Of a stretch of DNA of 64,000 bases, positions 7,532-20,977 are shown in pieces; within the stretch, counting starts at the first letter, position 1, and each line of letters starts with the position of its first letter. The stretch spans positions 62,001-126,000 of the forward strand of contig NZ_JENB01000004.1 of NCBI RefSeq assembly GCF_000708715.2. The letters run 5' to 3'. The notes beneath the pieces are model-generated. The model saw only the letters and a list, made by a program, of their open reading frames with translations, was not told the origin of the DNA and did not search any database. The position numbers were made by a program, and so were the translations under genes. Source of the stretch: Pseudomonas putida W15Oct28 (GTDB taxonomy: Bacteria; Pseudomonadota; Gammaproteobacteria; Pseudomonadales; Pseudomonadaceae).

Positions 7532-8959
7532 ATGTCTGATTCATCCGGAAAACTAAAGCTCGGCGCGTTAGTTGCACTTGTCGTCGGCTCGATGATTGGC
7601 GGCGGGATATTCTCGTTGCCGCAAAACATGGCCGCCAGCGCAGGGGTTGGCGCTGTGCTGATCGGCTGGGGCATCACCGCGGTCGGCATGCTGACCCTGG
7701 CATTTGTGTTCCAGACCCTGGCCAACCGCAAGCCTGACCTGGATGGCGGGGTGTATGCCTACGCCAAGGCCGGTTTCGGCGACTACATGGGCTTCTCTTC
7801 GGCCTGGGGCTACTGGATCAGTGCCTGGCTGGGCAACGTCGGCTACTTCGTGCTGTTGTTCAGCACCTTGGGCTACTTCTTCCCGATCTTCGGTGAAGGC
7901 AACACGCCGGCCGCCATCGTGGGCGCGTCGGTTCTGTTGTGGGCAGTGCACTTCCTGGTGCTGCGTGGCATCAAGGAAGCGGCGTTCATCAACCTGGTCA
8001 CTACCGTGGCCAAAGTGGTGCCGCTGGTGCTGTTCGCCCTGATCTGCCTGTTCGCCTTCAGGCTCGACATCTTCACCGCCGACATCTGGGCCCTGGGTAC
8101 ACCGGAGCTGGGCAGCGTGATGAACCAGGTGCGCAACATGATGCTGGTCACCGTGTGGGTGTTCATCGGCATCGAGGGCGCGAGCATCTTCTCGTCACGG
8201 GCGGAAAAACGCTCTGACGTGGGCAAGGCCACTGTCATCGGCTTTGTCACCGTGCTGCTGTTCCTGGTGCTGGTCAATGTGCTGTCGCTGGGCATCATGA
8301 CCCAACCGGAACTGGCCAAGCTGCAGAACCCGTCGATGGCTGCCGTACTTGAGCATGTGGTCGGCCACTGGGGCGCGGTGCTGATCAGCGTCGGCCTGAT
8401 CATCTCGCTGCTGGGGGCCCTGCTGTCGTGGGTACTGCTGTGCGCCGAGATCATGTTCGCCGCCGCCAAAGACCACACCATGCCGGAGTTCCTGCGCCGC
8501 GAAAATGCCAACCAGGTACCGGCCAACGCCCTGTGGCTCACCAATGCCATGGTGCAGATCTTCCTGGTGATCACGCTGTTCTCCAACAGCACCTACCTGT
8601 CGCTGATCTACCTCGCCACCTCGATGATCCTGGTGCCTTACCTGTGGTCGGCGGCCTATGCGTTCTTGCTGGCACTGCGCAGCGAAACCTACGAGCAGGC
8701 CCTGGCCGAACGCAAGAAAGACCTGGTCATCGGTAGCATCGCCCTGTTGTACGCCCTCTGGCTGCTGTATGCCGGCGGCGTGAAATACCTGCTGCTCTCG
8801 GCCCTGCTCTATGCACCTGGCGCCATCCTGTTCGCCAAGGCCAAGCGTGAAGTAGGCCAACCCGTTTTCACCAACGTGGAAAAACTGATCTTCGCAGCCG
8901 TGGTCATCGGCGCCCTGGTGGCAGCCTTTGGCCTGTATGACGGCTTCCTGACTCTTTGA
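7532..8959 (+). CDS. arcD: Arginine/ornithine antiporter ArcD
   Basis: This 475-residue inner-membrane antiporter should take up arginine in exchange for ornithine, feeding the arginine deiminase pathway. It belongs to the APC superfamily with about 12-13 membrane segments. The first helix carries GSMIGGGIFSLPQNMA. The conserved blocks FVFQTLANRKPDLDGGVYAYAK and VFIGIEGASIFSSRAE are typical of ArcD. It is the first gene of arcDABC and starts at an ATG with AGGAG upstream. arcA follows after 33 bp, so the genes form one transcript. Upstream signals suggest anaerobic induction through ANR. Confidence 0.95.
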   Translation: MSDSSGKLKLGALVALVVGSMIGGGIFSLPQNMAASAGVGAVLIGWGITAVGMLTLAFVFQTLANRKPDLDGGVYAYAKAGFGDYMGFSSAWGYWISAWLGNVGYFVLLFSTLGYFFPIFGEGNTPAAIVGASVLLWAVHFLVLRGIKEAAFINLVTTVAKVVPLVLFALICLFAFRLDIFTADIWALGTPELGSVMNQVRNMMLVTVWVFIGIEGASIFSSRAEKRSDVGKATVIGFVTVLLFLVLVNVLSLGIMTQPELAKLQNPSMAAVLEHVVGHWGAVLISVGLIISLLGALLSWVLLCAEIMFAAAKDHTMPEFLRRENANQVPANALWLTNAMVQIFLVITLFSNSTYLSLIYLATSMILVPYLWSAAYAFLLALRSETYEQALAERKKDLVIGSIALLYALWLLYAGGVKYLLLSALLYAPGAILFAKAKREVGQPVFTNVEKLIFAAVVIGALVAAFGLYDGFLTL

Positions 8960-8992
8960 TCCACGTCTTCGTTCAATTGGAGGAATGAAACC

Positions 8993-10255
8993 ATGTCCGC
9001 TGAAAAACAGAAGTACGGTGTCCACTCCGAAGCCGGCAAACTGCGCAAAGTGATGGTTTGCTCGCCGGGCCTGGCGCACAAGCGCCTGACGCCGAGCAAC
9101 TGTGACGAGCTGCTGTTCGACGATGTTATCTGGGTCGACCAGGCCAAGCGTGACCATTTCGACTTCGTCACCAAAATGCGCGAGCGCGGCGTGGATGTGC
9201 TGGAAATGCACAACCTGCTGACCGACATCGTGCAGCAACCCGAAGCCCTCAAGTGGATCCTGGACCGCAAGATTACCTCTGACACCGTGGGTGTCGGCCT
9301 GACCAACGAGGTGCGCAGCTGGCTCGAAGGGCTGGAACCACGCCACCTGGCGGAGTTCCTGATTGGCGGCGTGGCAGGCCAGGACCTTCCAGTAAGCGAA
9401 GGCGCCGAAGTGATCAAGATGTACAACAAGTACCTGGGCCACTCCAGCTTCATTCTGCCGCCGCTGCCCAACACCCAGTTCACCCGCGACACCACCTGCT
9501 GGATCTACGGTGGCGTGACGCTCAACCCGATGTACTGGCCTGCGCGACGCCAGGAAACCCTGCTGACCACAGCCATTTACAAGTTCCACAAAGAGTTCAC
9601 CGGTGCCGACTTCCAGGTCTGGTATGGCGACCCGGACAAGGATCACGGCAACGCCACCCTCGAGGGCGGCGACGTGATGCCGGTCGGCAAGGGCATCGTG
9701 CTGATCGGCATGGGTGAGCGCACATCGCGCCATGCCATCGGACAACTGGCTCAGAACCTGTTCGAGAAAGGCGCGGCCGAGAAAGTCATCGTCGCTGGCC
9801 TGCCGAAGTCCCGCGCGGCGATGCACCTGGACACCGTGTTCAGCTTCTGCGACCGCGACCTGGTAACGGTATTCCCAGAGGTGGTGAAAGAGATCAAGCC
9901 ATTCATCATCACCCCAGACTCCAGCAAGCCCTATGGCATGAACATCGCGCCGCAGGATGCCTCGTTCCTCGAGGTGGTATCCGAGCAGTTGCTGGGCAAG
10001 AAAGACAAGCTGCGCGTGGTCGAGACCGGCGGTAACAGCTTCGCCGCCGAGCGCGAACAGTGGGATGACGGCAACAACGTGGTGGCCATCGAGCCGGGGG
10101 TGGTCATCGGCTACGACCGCAACACCTACACCAACACCCTGCTGCGCAAGGCCGGCATCGAGGTCATCACCATCAGCGCCGGCGAACTGGGCCGGGGCCG
10201 TGGCGGCGGCCACTGCATGACCTGCCCGATTGTGCGCGACCCGATCGACTACTAA
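8993..10255 (+). CDS. arcA: Arginine deiminase
   Basis: This 420-residue cytosolic enzyme hydrolyses arginine to citrulline and ammonia, the first step of the deiminase pathway that yields ATP without oxygen. The C-terminal [14 protein letters not shown] carries the nucleophile Cys408 (Cys406 in P. aeruginosa ArcA). The N-terminal [21 protein letters not shown] and the [10 protein letters not shown] region match the family active site. A strong GGAGGA ribosome site lies 8 bases before the ATG. It is the second gene of arcDABC. Confidence 0.97.
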   Translation: MSAEKQKYGVHSEAGKLRKVMVCSPGLAHKRLTPSNCDELLFDDVIWVDQAKRDHFDFVTKMRERGVDVLEMHNLLTDIVQQPEALKWILDRKITSDTVGVGLTNEVRSWLEGLEPRHLAEFLIGGVAGQDLPVSEGAEVIKMYNKYLGHSSFILPPLPNTQFTRDTTCWIYGGVTLNPMYWPARRQETLLTTAIYKFHKEFTGADFQVWYGDPDKDHGNATLEGGDVMPVGKGIVLIGMGERTSRHAIGQLAQNLFEKGAAEKVIVAGLPKSRAAMHLDTVFSFCDRDLVTVFPEVVKEIKPFIITPDSSKPYGMNIAPQDASFLEVVSEQLLGKKDKLRVVETGGNSFAAEREQWDDGNNVVAIEPGVVIGYDRNTYTNTLLRKAGIEVITISAGELGRGRGGGHCMTCPIVRDPIDY

Positions 10256-10266
10256 CGACCATTGCA

Positions 10267-10296
10267 CCCGGCCGCGCCCACAAAGCGCCGGCCGGG
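10267..10296 (+). repeat. Intercistronic hairpin between arcA and arcB
   Basis: CCCGGCC (10267-10273) pairs with GGCCGGG (10290-10296), with further GC pairing inside. No T-run follows, so it is not a standard terminator. It may act in mRNA processing or differential stability within the operon. Confidence 0.5.
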
Positions 10297-10324
10297 ACAC
10301 TACCGAACTCAAGGAGAAGCAATC

Positions 10325-11335
10325 ATGGCGTTCAACATTCACAACCGTAACCTGCTCAGCCTGGAACACCACACCACCCGCGAGCTGCGCTACCTGCTGG
10401 ACCTGTCCCGCGACCTCAAGCGCGCCAAGTACACCGGTACCGAGCAGCAGCACCTGAAGGGCAACAACATTGCCCTGATCTTCGAAAAAACCTCCACCCG
10501 TACCCGCTGCGCCTTCGAAGTGGCGGCCTACGACCAGGGCGCGAACGTTACCTACATCGACCCCAACTCTTCGCAGATCGGCCACAAAGAAAGCATGAAG
10601 GACACCGCCCGCGTATTGGGGCGCATGTACGACGCCATCGAGTACCGTGGCTTCAAGCAGGAAATCGTCGAAGAACTGGCCAAGTTCGCCGGTGTGCCGG
10701 TGTTCAACGGCCTGACCGATGAGTACCACCCCACCCAGATGATCGCTGACGTGCTGACCATGCGCGAGAACAGCGACAAACCGCTGCACGACATCAGCTA
10801 CGCCTACCTGGGCGACGCCCGCAACAACATGGGCAACTCGCTGCTGCTGATTGGCGCCAAGCTCGGCATGGACGTGCGCATCGCCGCGCCGAAGGCACTG
10901 TGGCCGCATGACGACCTGGTCGAGCGCTGCAAGAAGTACGCTGAAGAAAGCGGCGCCCGCATCACCCTCACCGAAGACCCGAAAGCGGCGGTCAAGGGTG
11001 TGGACTTTGTGCATACCGACGTGTGGGTATCGATGGGCGAGCCGATCGAAGCCTGGGGTGAGCGCATCAAGCAGCTCAAGCCTTACCAGGTGAACGCCGA
11101 CCTGATGAAGTCCACCGGCAACCCGCGGACCAAGTTCATGCACTGCCTGCCGGCGTTCCACAACTCCGACACCAAAGTAGGCAAGCAGATCGCCGAACAG
11201 TACCCGGACCTGGCCAACGGCATCGAAGTGACTGACGACGTGTTCGAGTCGCCGGCCTGCATCGCCTTCGAGCAGGCGGAAAACCGCATGCACACCATCA
11301 AGGCGATACTGGTTTCGACCCTGGCTGACCTGTAA
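10325..11335 (+). CDS. arcB: Catabolic ornithine carbamoyltransferase
   Basis: This 336-residue cytosolic enzyme runs in the catabolic direction, splitting citrulline with phosphate into ornithine and carbamoyl phosphate. Visible motifs are the carbamoyl-phosphate loop [20 protein letters not shown] and the ornithine-binding FMHCLPAFH. The operon position between arcA and arcC indicates the catabolic ArcB form, not the biosynthetic ArgF. The ATG at 10325 with AAGGAG upstream is chosen over a longer in-frame start at 10262 that runs through the intercistronic hairpin. Confidence 0.96.
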   Translation: MAFNIHNRNLLSLEHHTTRELRYLLDLSRDLKRAKYTGTEQQHLKGNNIALIFEKTSTRTRCAFEVAAYDQGANVTYIDPNSSQIGHKESMKDTARVLGRMYDAIEYRGFKQEIVEELAKFAGVPVFNGLTDEYHPTQMIADVLTMRENSDKPLHDISYAYLGDARNNMGNSLLLIGAKLGMDVRIAAPKALWPHDDLVERCKKYAEESGARITLTEDPKAAVKGVDFVHTDVWVSMGEPIEAWGERIKQLKPYQVNADLMKSTGNPRTKFMHCLPAFHNSDTKVGKQIAEQYPDLANGIEVTDDVFESPACIAFEQAENRMHTIKAILVSTLADL

Positions 11336-11367
11336 GTAGCTTCCGCTACCGCCGAGACTGCAAGGGA

Positions 11368-11458
11368 CCTGTGGGAGCGGGCGAGCCCGCGAAAACGTCA
11401 GCTGCATCATTGGTGATGTCTGGTCTGGCCTCTTCGCGGGCATGCCCGCTCCCACAGG
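11368..11458. repeat. REP pair between arcB and arcC
   Basis: Arms CCTGTGGGAGCGGGCGAGCC (from 11368) and its near reverse complement (11433-11458) are 26 nt each. The doublet lies inside the arc operon, where it could stabilise the upstream arcDAB message relative to arcC. Confidence 0.88.
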
Positions 11459-11515
11459 GAACCCCACAGTTTTCAGTGCAGCAGCACATTCATCTTTCGT
11501 TAAAGGACATTCCCC

Positions 11516-12445
11516 ATGCGTATCGTTGTTGCATTGGGCGGCAACGCCCTGCTGCGTCGCGGCGAGCCCATGACCGCTGACAACCAGCGTGCCAATATCC
11601 GCACCGCCACCGAACAGATCGCCAAGATCCACCCTGGCAACGAACTGGTCATTGCCCACGGCAACGGTCCGCAAGTCGGCCTGCTGTCGCTTCAGGCGCT
11701 GTCCTACAAGCCCGACGAGGCCTACCCGCTGGACGTGCTGGGCGCCGAAACCGAGGGCATGATCGGCTACATGATCGAACAGGAGCTGGGCAACCTGCTG
11801 GCCTTCGAGGTGCCGTTCGCCACCCTGCTGACCCAGGTGGAAGTGGACGCCAACGACCCCGCCTTCAAGGACCCGACCAAGTTCATCGGCCCGGTCTACA
11901 GCAAGGAAGAGGCCGAGCGCCTGGCCAAAGAGAAAGGCTGGGTGGTCAAGGCCGATGGCGACAAGTACCGCCGTGTGGTGGCCAGCCCGAAACCCAAGCG
12001 CATCTTTGAAATCCGCCCGATCAAGTGGCTGCTGGAAAAGAACAGCATCGTGATTTGCGCAGGCGGTGGCGGCATCCCCACCATGTACGATGAAAACCGC
12101 AAGCTCAAAGGCATCGAAGCGGTGATCGACAAGGACCTGTGCTCGGCACTGCTGGCCGAGCAATTGGAAGCCGACCTTCTGATTATCGCCACCGACGTCG
12201 ATGCGGCTTACATTGACTGGGGCAAGCCGACGCAAAAAGCCATTGCCCAGGCCCACCCGGACGAACTCGAACGCCTCGGCTTCGCCGCCGGCTCCATGGG
12301 GCCGAAAGTGCAAGCTGCCAGTGACTTTGCCCGCAACACCGGCAAGGTGGCGGTGATCAGCTCGCTGGAAAACATCGAGGACATCGTCAAGGGCACCGCC
12401 GGCACCCGCGTTTCCACCGCGAAGCCTGGGATCAGCTACCGTTGA
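11516..12445 (+). CDS. arcC: Carbamate kinase
   Basis: This 309-residue cytosolic kinase transfers the phosphate of carbamoyl phosphate to ADP, giving ATP, ammonia and carbon dioxide. It is the energy-yielding step of the pathway. The amino-acid kinase fold is clear: [14 protein letters not shown] at the N-terminus, [12 protein letters not shown], the [10 protein letters not shown] loop and [15 protein letters not shown]. An AAGGA site precedes the ATG. A 180-bp gap with a REP pair separates it from arcB, but co-transcription remains likely. Confidence 0.96.
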   Translation: MRIVVALGGNALLRRGEPMTADNQRANIRTATEQIAKIHPGNELVIAHGNGPQVGLLSLQALSYKPDEAYPLDVLGAETEGMIGYMIEQELGNLLAFEVPFATLLTQVEVDANDPAFKDPTKFIGPVYSKEEAERLAKEKGWVVKADGDKYRRVVASPKPKRIFEIRPIKWLLEKNSIVICAGGGGIPTMYDENRKLKGIEAVIDKDLCSALLAEQLEADLLIIATDVDAAYIDWGKPTQKAIAQAHPDELERLGFAAGSMGPKVQAASDFARNTGKVAVISSLENIEDIVKGTAGTRVSTAKPGISYR

Positions 12446-12501
12446 ATGCAGTGGGCGGGCGCCTGGCGCCCGTCGTTTTCGACCTTCCGGAGAATTCCGC
12501 C

Positions 12502-12873
12502 ATGGCTCAGTTTCAACCCGGTCACGTGCACATCGAGCGCACTGCGCTGAACAGCGCCGACCATAGCTACGACCTCAACATCGAGTACGAGGCGACGACA
12601 CAAGATCCCAAGGAAGGCCGAGGGATACTGTTCCACATGCATGGCAGCATCGAGGGCAAGACGGTCGATGAAAAGTTCTTTCTGCCCAAGGATCAGGCAC
12701 TGCCCAGCTTTTTGATGGTACTGAGCCGCAAGGCCCAGGCTCATCTTGCAGCACCCAAGAAATTCGAAACCCTCAGCTCGCCACACAAGATCTACGACGC
12801 GATGTTCGAAGACATCCGCGCCAAACTGGATGTGAAGTCGGGCGACTCTATCAAGCCTGAACATCTGGAATGA
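12502..12873 (+). CDS. DUF5064 family small protein
   Basis: This 123-residue soluble protein has no signal peptide or membrane segment. I recognise it as the Pseudomonas DUF5064 type, which has no known function. Notable stretches are FHMHGSIEGKTVDEKFFLPKD and a charged C-terminus. It starts at the ATG at 12502 with CGGAG upstream, 56 bp after arcC, and the next REP pair follows it. It is therefore probably the last gene of the arc operon. A role in the deiminase pathway is only inferred from position. Confidence 0.75.
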   Translation: MAQFQPGHVHIERTALNSADHSYDLNIEYEATTQDPKEGRGILFHMHGSIEGKTVDEKFFLPKDQALPSFLMVLSRKAQAHLAAPKKFETLSSPHKIYDAMFEDIRAKLDVKSGDSIKPEHLE

Positions 12874-12885
12874 TTTCAGAATTTT

Positions 12886-13007
12886 GGGGCTGCTTTGCAG
12901 CCCTTTCGCGACACAAGGCCGCTCCTACAGATACCGCGCGAAGCCTGAAACCGGCGCGCAGCCTGTAGGAGCGGCCTTGTGTCGCGATAGGGCCGCACAG
13001 CGGCCCC
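12886..13007. repeat. REP pair (inverted), GGCCTTGTGTCGCGA class
   Basis: Arms at 12886-12930 and 12963-13007 are near-perfect reverse complements (GGGGCTGCTTTGCAGCCCTT and onward). The doublet separates the arc operon from the regulator gene. Confidence 0.9.
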
Positions 13008-13060
13008 GGCGATGTTAAGGCATACTACCGCCCTCCCCGGCCACCACCTTTCGCCTCCCC

Positions 13061-14569
13061 ATGCGCATCCACGTCAGCTTCATCGACCGCGTCGGCATCA
13101 CCCAGGAAGTCCTCGCCCTGCTCGGTGCCCGCCACCTCAACCTGGACGCCGTGGAGATGGTCCCGCCGAACGTCTACATCGACGCCCCCACCCTCAGCCC
13201 CGCCGTGCTCGAAGAACTGCATGACGCGCTATTCGAGGTGCAGGGCGTGCAATCGGTGGACGTGGTCGACATCCTTCCCGGCCAGCGCCGCCACCTGCAG
13301 CTCGATGCCCTGCTGGCAGCGATGAGCGACCCGGTGCTGGCGGTGGACAGCGCAGGCATGGTGCTGCTGGCCAACCCGGCGCTGATCGCCCTGTGCGGCC
13401 GCGAATCCGCCGGGCGCTCGGTGGGGGAACTGTTTGGCGACCCCGCGCTGCTGCAAGCGCTGCTGGACAACAACTTCCACCTGCCCATGCGCGAGATGCA
13501 GCTGAACGGCCAAAGCCTGCTGCTGGACGCCATGCCGATCACCAACGCCGGTGGCCTGCTGACGCTGTACCCCCCAACGCGCATGGGCGAACGCCTGTCG
13601 GCCCTGCACCACGACCATGCCGAAGGCTTCGATGCCCTGCTTGGCGAGTCGCCCGCCATCCGCACCCTCAAGGCCCGCGCCCTGCGCGTGGCGGCGCTCG
13701 ATGCACCGCTGCTGGTGCATGGCGAAACCGGCACCGGCAAAGAGCTGGTAGCCCGCGCCTGCCATGCCATCAGCAGCCGCCACGCCGCACCGTTCCTGGC
13801 CCTGAACTGCGCCGCACTGCCCGAAAGCCTGGCCGAGAGCGAGTTGTTCGGTTACGCCCCCGGCGCCTTCACCGGCGCGCAACGCGGTGGCAAGCCCGGG
13901 CTGATGGAGCTGGCCAACCAGGGCACGGTGTTTCTCGATGAAATTGGCGAAATGTCGCCGTACCTGCAGGCCAAGCTGCTGCGTTTTCTCAGCGATGGCA
14001 GCTTCCGCCGGGTGGGCGGCGACCGCGAAGTGAAGGTGGATGTGCGCATCATCAGCGCCACCCACCGCGACCTGGAGCGCATGGTCGCCGAAGGCAGCTT
14101 CCGCGAAGACCTGTTCTACCGCCTCAACGTGCTCAACCTGCAGGTACCGCCCCTGCGCGACAGGGGCCAGGACATCCTGATGCTGGCGCACTTCTTCATG
14201 CAGCAAGCCTGCACACAGATCCAGCGCCCACCTTGCCGGCTCACCCCCGCCACCCACTCTGCACTGCTGGCCAACCCTTGGCCGGGCAATGTGCGCCAGC
14301 TACAGAACGTGATTTTCCGCGCAGCGGCCATCTGCGAGGGCAACCTGGTGGATATCGGCGACCTGGACATTGCCGGCACCTCGGTGGCCCGCGGGCAGGA
14401 CGGCGAAGTGGCCAGCCTGGAACAGGCCGTGGGTGATTTCGAGCGCGAACTGTTACAGCGCCTGTATGCCAGTTACCCGTCGACACGGCAACTGGCCGGG
14501 CGCTTGCAAACTTCGCATACCGCTATTGCCCAGCGGCTGCGTAAGTATGGAATATCCGGGAAACTTTGA
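13061..14569 (+). CDS. gcsR: TyrR/PhhR-like sigma-54 enhancer-binding protein (GcsR-like)
   Basis: This 502-residue regulator has an N-terminal ACT-type ligand domain (about 1-72), a PAS-like domain (about 80-190), an AAA+ domain and a C-terminal helix-turn-helix (about 455-500). The AAA+ domain carries Walker A GETGTGKE at about 221 and the sigma-54 contact loop GAFTGA at 268-273. PhhR controls aromatic amino acid genes, but this gene sits near gcvH-gcvP-sdaA-gcvT. That matches P. aeruginosa PA2449 (GcsR), the glycine-responsive activator of the gcs2 operon. Candidate target boxes and a sigma-54 promoter lie before gcvH. The ATG has no strong ribosome site, and CATACT near 13022 could be its -10. 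Confidence 0.85.
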   Translation: MRIHVSFIDRVGITQEVLALLGARHLNLDAVEMVPPNVYIDAPTLSPAVLEELHDALFEVQGVQSVDVVDILPGQRRHLQLDALLAAMSDPVLAVDSAGMVLLANPALIALCGRESAGRSVGELFGDPALLQALLDNNFHLPMREMQLNGQSLLLDAMPITNAGGLLTLYPPTRMGERLSALHHDHAEGFDALLGESPAIRTLKARALRVAALDAPLLVHGETGTGKELVARACHAISSRHAAPFLALNCAALPESLAESELFGYAPGAFTGAQRGGKPGLMELANQGTVFLDEIGEMSPYLQAKLLRFLSDGSFRRVGGDREVKVDVRIISATHRDLERMVAEGSFREDLFYRLNVLNLQVPPLRDRGQDILMLAHFFMQQACTQIQRPPCRLTPATHSALLANPWPGNVRQLQNVIFRAAAICEGNLVDIGDLDIAGTSVARGQDGEVASLEQAVGDFERELLQRLYASYPSTRQLAGRLQTSHTAIAQRLRKYGISGKL

Positions 14570-14696
14570 TACGTGTCGTCAAAACCGACAGCTCATTCAG
14601 ACTTTTCCTAGCCGCGTAGCCGCAATTGACTGGAGTGCTCGCCGTAGAATGGTGACATCGTAATTTCGCATGTCACCTTGAACGAAGAGTACCTTG

Positions 14697-15902
14697 ATGT
14701 TTGAACTCGATTTTTACGGGACACTTGTAGCCGCCTCTTTAGTACTGCTATTGGGGCGCGGGCTGGTCGCACGCATTGGTTTTCTGCGCGTTTACAATAT
14801 CCCGGAACCTGTTGCAGGCGGATTGGTCGTTGCCTTGGCGCTCTTGGCATTGCGCAGTTTCGATGTACAGGTCCAGTTTGATACCTCATTGCAAACACCG
14901 TTGATGCTGGCGTTCTTCGCCACCATCGGTTTGAGTGCAGACTTCGCCAGCCTGAAGAAAGGCGGGCGTGTGGTCGCCGTGTTCCTGCTGGTGGTGACTG
15001 GCTTGCTGCTGGTTCAGAACGCCATGGGCATCGGCCTGGCCACGGCCTTGGGGCTCGACCCACTGATGGGCCTGCTGGCCGGTTCGATCACCCTGTCGGG
15101 TGGGCACGGCACGGGCGCTGCCTGGGGCGCGACGTTCACCGAAAAGTTTGGCCTGGCTTCGGCTTCGGAACTGGCGGTGGCCTCTGCAACGTTCGGCCTG
15201 GTGCTGGGCGGTCTGATTGGTGGCCCGGTTGCCAGGCTGTTGATCAAGCGGGTAAAAACACACGGCATCGAAGAAGAAGCACCCCAACTGCCAAAAGGCT
15301 TTGAACAGCCGAATAAAGAGCGCCTGATTACATCATTTTCATTTATCGAAACCTTGGCACTGATTGCGGTCAGCTTGCTGGCGGGCACCTTGCTTAACGG
15401 TTTGTTGAAAGGCACTGCATTTGAATTACCGACCTTCGTGTGCGTGTTGTTCGTCGGCGTGATGTTGCGCAACGGTCTTTCCGCATTCGGCTTCTACCGT
15501 GTATTCGAGCGGGAAGTATCGGTACTGGGCAATGTCAGTTTGTCGCTGTTCCTGGCCATTGCCTTGATGTCGCTCAAATTGTGGGACCTGGCCGCACTGG
15601 CCTTACCCTTCTTCATCTTGCTGGCCGCGCAAACACTGGTCATGGCCCTGTTCGCGATCTTCGTGACGTTCAGGGTGATGGGCCGCAACTACGATGCAGC
15701 AGTACTGGCTGCCGGGCACTGCGGCTTCGGCCTGGGGGCGACGCCAACGGCCATCGCCAACATGCAGGCGGTAACCCAGCGCTACGGCGCCTCGCACATT
15801 GCCTTCCTGGTGGTGCCGATGGTGGGGGCATTCTTCATCGACATCATCAATGTGATCGTGATCAAGTTGTACCTGGCATTGCCCTTCCTTACTGGAGGTT
15901 GA
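14697..15902 (+). CDS. gltS: Sodium/glutamate symporter
   Basis: This 401-residue inner-membrane protein imports glutamate with sodium. It has about 10-11 membrane segments and the GltS signature blocks LAGSITLSGGHGTGAAWG and AGHCGFGLGATPTAIANMQAV, the two pseudo-symmetric re-entrant regions. A TTG at 14694 directly precedes the ATG; the ATG is preferred. It stands alone between the regulator gene and the gcv operon, and a strong dyad lies just after its stop. Codon use is slightly less GC-biased at the 5' end than in its neighbours. Confidence 0.93.
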   Translation: MFELDFYGTLVAASLVLLLGRGLVARIGFLRVYNIPEPVAGGLVVALALLALRSFDVQVQFDTSLQTPLMLAFFATIGLSADFASLKKGGRVVAVFLLVVTGLLLVQNAMGIGLATALGLDPLMGLLAGSITLSGGHGTGAAWGATFTEKFGLASASELAVASATFGLVLGGLIGGPVARLLIKRVKTHGIEEEAPQLPKGFEQPNKERLITSFSFIETLALIAVSLLAGTLLNGLLKGTAFELPTFVCVLFVGVMLRNGLSAFGFYRVFEREVSVLGNVSLSLFLAIALMSLKLWDLAALALPFFILLAAQTLVMALFAIFVTFRVMGRNYDAAVLAAGHCGFGLGATPTAIANMQAVTQRYGASHIAFLVVPMVGAFFIDIINVIVIKLYLALPFLTGG

Positions 15903-15919
15903 ACCCCCACAACCCTCAC

Positions 15920-15958
15920 GTGTATCGATTTCAATACGACGGATTGAAATCGATACAC
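15920..15958. repeat. 16-bp perfect inverted repeat upstream of gcvH
   Basis: GTGTATCGATTTCAAT (15920-15935) and its exact reverse complement (15943-15958) flank the 7-nt spacer ACGACGG. No T-run follows, so it is not a typical terminator for gltS. Each arm contains a sequence close to the GcsR box TGTAACG-N4-CGTTCCG, read from opposite strands (15921-15938 plus, 15940-15957 minus). Confidence 0.75.
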
Positions 15959-15974
15959 ACGCATTCGAATGCGT
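15959..15974. repeat. 16-bp perfect palindrome abutting the previous dyad
   Basis: ACGCATTCGAATGCGT equals its own reverse complement and begins at the base after the 15920-15958 repeat ends. It could be a dimeric regulator site or an extension of the same structure. Confidence 0.65.
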
Positions 15975-16020
15975 CTGCACAAGGGTTTGATCCCAAAACC
16001 CTTTCCCCCTTCTCGCCAAC

Positions 16021-16038
16021 TGTAGCGTTTTCATTCCA
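16021..16038 (+). promoter_or_regulatory. Candidate GcsR enhancer box
   Basis: TGTAGCG-TTTT-CATTCCA matches the reported GcsR site TGTAACG-N4-CGTTCCG at 11 of 14 positions. It lies about 90-105 bp upstream of the inferred sigma-54 start, a usual enhancer distance. Confidence 0.5.
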
Positions 16039-16100
16039 CAAGAATCACAAATACAGTTCAGTAATTTTCTAACTAGCTGATTTAAAAGGCTTTTTGTGAT

Positions 16101-16115
16101 TGGCCGCAATATTGC
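16101..16115 (+). promoter_or_regulatory. Sigma-54 (-24/-12) promoter of the gcv operon
   Basis: TGGCCGCAATATTGC has the invariant GG (16102-16103), exactly 10 intervening bases and GC (16114-16115). It fits the consensus TGGCAC-N5-TTGC. The start would be near 16127, about 55 bp before the gcvH ATG. An adjacent enhancer-binding protein gene supports it. Confidence 0.82.
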
Positions 16116-16181
16116 TTAGGGAATCCCAACTCAAGAGCGCGGAGCCACCGCGCCCAACGCCCTGCTTCCCGAGGATTCCCC

Positions 16182-16565
16182 ATGAGCGAGTTGCGTTTCA
16201 CTGAAGATCACGAATGGCTGCACGTCGAAGCCGATGGCAGCGTCACCGTGGGCATCACCGCCTACGCCCAGAACGCCCTTGGCGATGTGGTTTTCGTGCA
16301 ACTGCCCGAGTTGCAGCAGTATGAGAAAGGCAGCGAAGCGTCCACCGTCGAATCGGTCAAGGCCGCCAGCGGCGTGTACATGCCCCTGACCGGCGAAGTG
16401 GTCGAGGTCAACGGCCAGCTCGAAAGCAGCCCGGAACTGGTCAACGAAGACCCGATGGGCGAAGGCTGGTTCTTCCGCTTCAACCCGGCCGACATGAGCG
16501 AAGTCACCGCCCTGCTCGACCAGGACGCCTACGACCGCCTGATCAAAGCCAACGACGACGCCTGA
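16182..16565 (+). CDS. gcvH: Glycine cleavage system H protein
   Basis: This 127-residue protein shuttles the aminomethyl group from glycine on a lipoyl arm between the P, T and L proteins. The lipoylated residue is Lys60 in the motif [11 protein letters not shown]. The C-terminus has the usual PMGEGWFF block. It is first in gcvH-gcvP-sdaA-gcvT, and gcvP begins 11 bp after its stop. An apparent sigma-54 promoter drives the operon. The L protein gene is not in the window. Confidence 0.97.
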   Translation: MSELRFTEDHEWLHVEADGSVTVGITAYAQNALGDVVFVQLPELQQYEKGSEASTVESVKAASGVYMPLTGEVVEVNGQLESSPELVNEDPMGEGWFFRFNPADMSEVTALLDQDAYDRLIKANDDA

Positions 16566-16576
16566 GGAACCCCACC

Positions 16577-19432
<2,856 letters not shown>

Positions 19433-19450
19433 CGCGGCCTTGGAAAAGCT

Positions 19451-19555
19451 GGGGCCGCTTTGCGGCCCTTTCGCGACACAAGGCCGCTCCTACAAGGGCG
19501 GCACCTATCCCTGTAGGAGCGGCCTTGTGTCGCGAAAGGGCTGCGCAGCAGCCCC
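19451..19555. repeat. REP pair between gcvP and sdaA
   Basis: Arms starting GGGGCCGCTTTGCGGCCCTT (19451) and its near reverse complement (ending 19555) flank about 17 nt. It lies inside the operon and could protect the gcvHP part of the message. Confidence 0.9.
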
Positions 19556-19573
19556 AAATCAGGAGGTCTCACC

Positions 19574-20950
<1,377 letters not shown>

Positions 20951-20953
20951 CCC

Positions 20954-20961
20954 AACAATAA
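20954..20961 (+). promoter_or_regulatory. Candidate Hfq/Crc CA motif before gcvT
   Basis: AACAATAA fits the catabolite-repression motif AANAANAA, bound on mRNA by Hfq with Crc in pseudomonads. It lies just 5' of the AAGGAG ribosome site of gcvT, the usual place for translational repression. One short motif alone is weak evidence. Confidence 0.45.
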
Positions 20962-20977
20962 AACCAAGGAGTCACCG

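Noticed and set aside
8195..12313. A 1372-codon open frame on the minus strand across arcD-arcC
   Set aside because: It is antisense to five well-supported genes and arises from strong third-position GC bias. Its translation has no family features and no ribosome site.
13061..14569. PhhR, regulator of phenylalanine catabolism
   Set aside because: The architecture is TyrR/PhhR-like, but no phh genes are near and the glycine cleavage cluster follows, so a GcsR-type role is preferred.
15903..16181. A glycine riboswitch before gcvH
   Set aside because: No tandem aptamer pattern is visible; the sigma-54 promoter leaves only about 55 nt of leader, too short for a glycine riboswitch.
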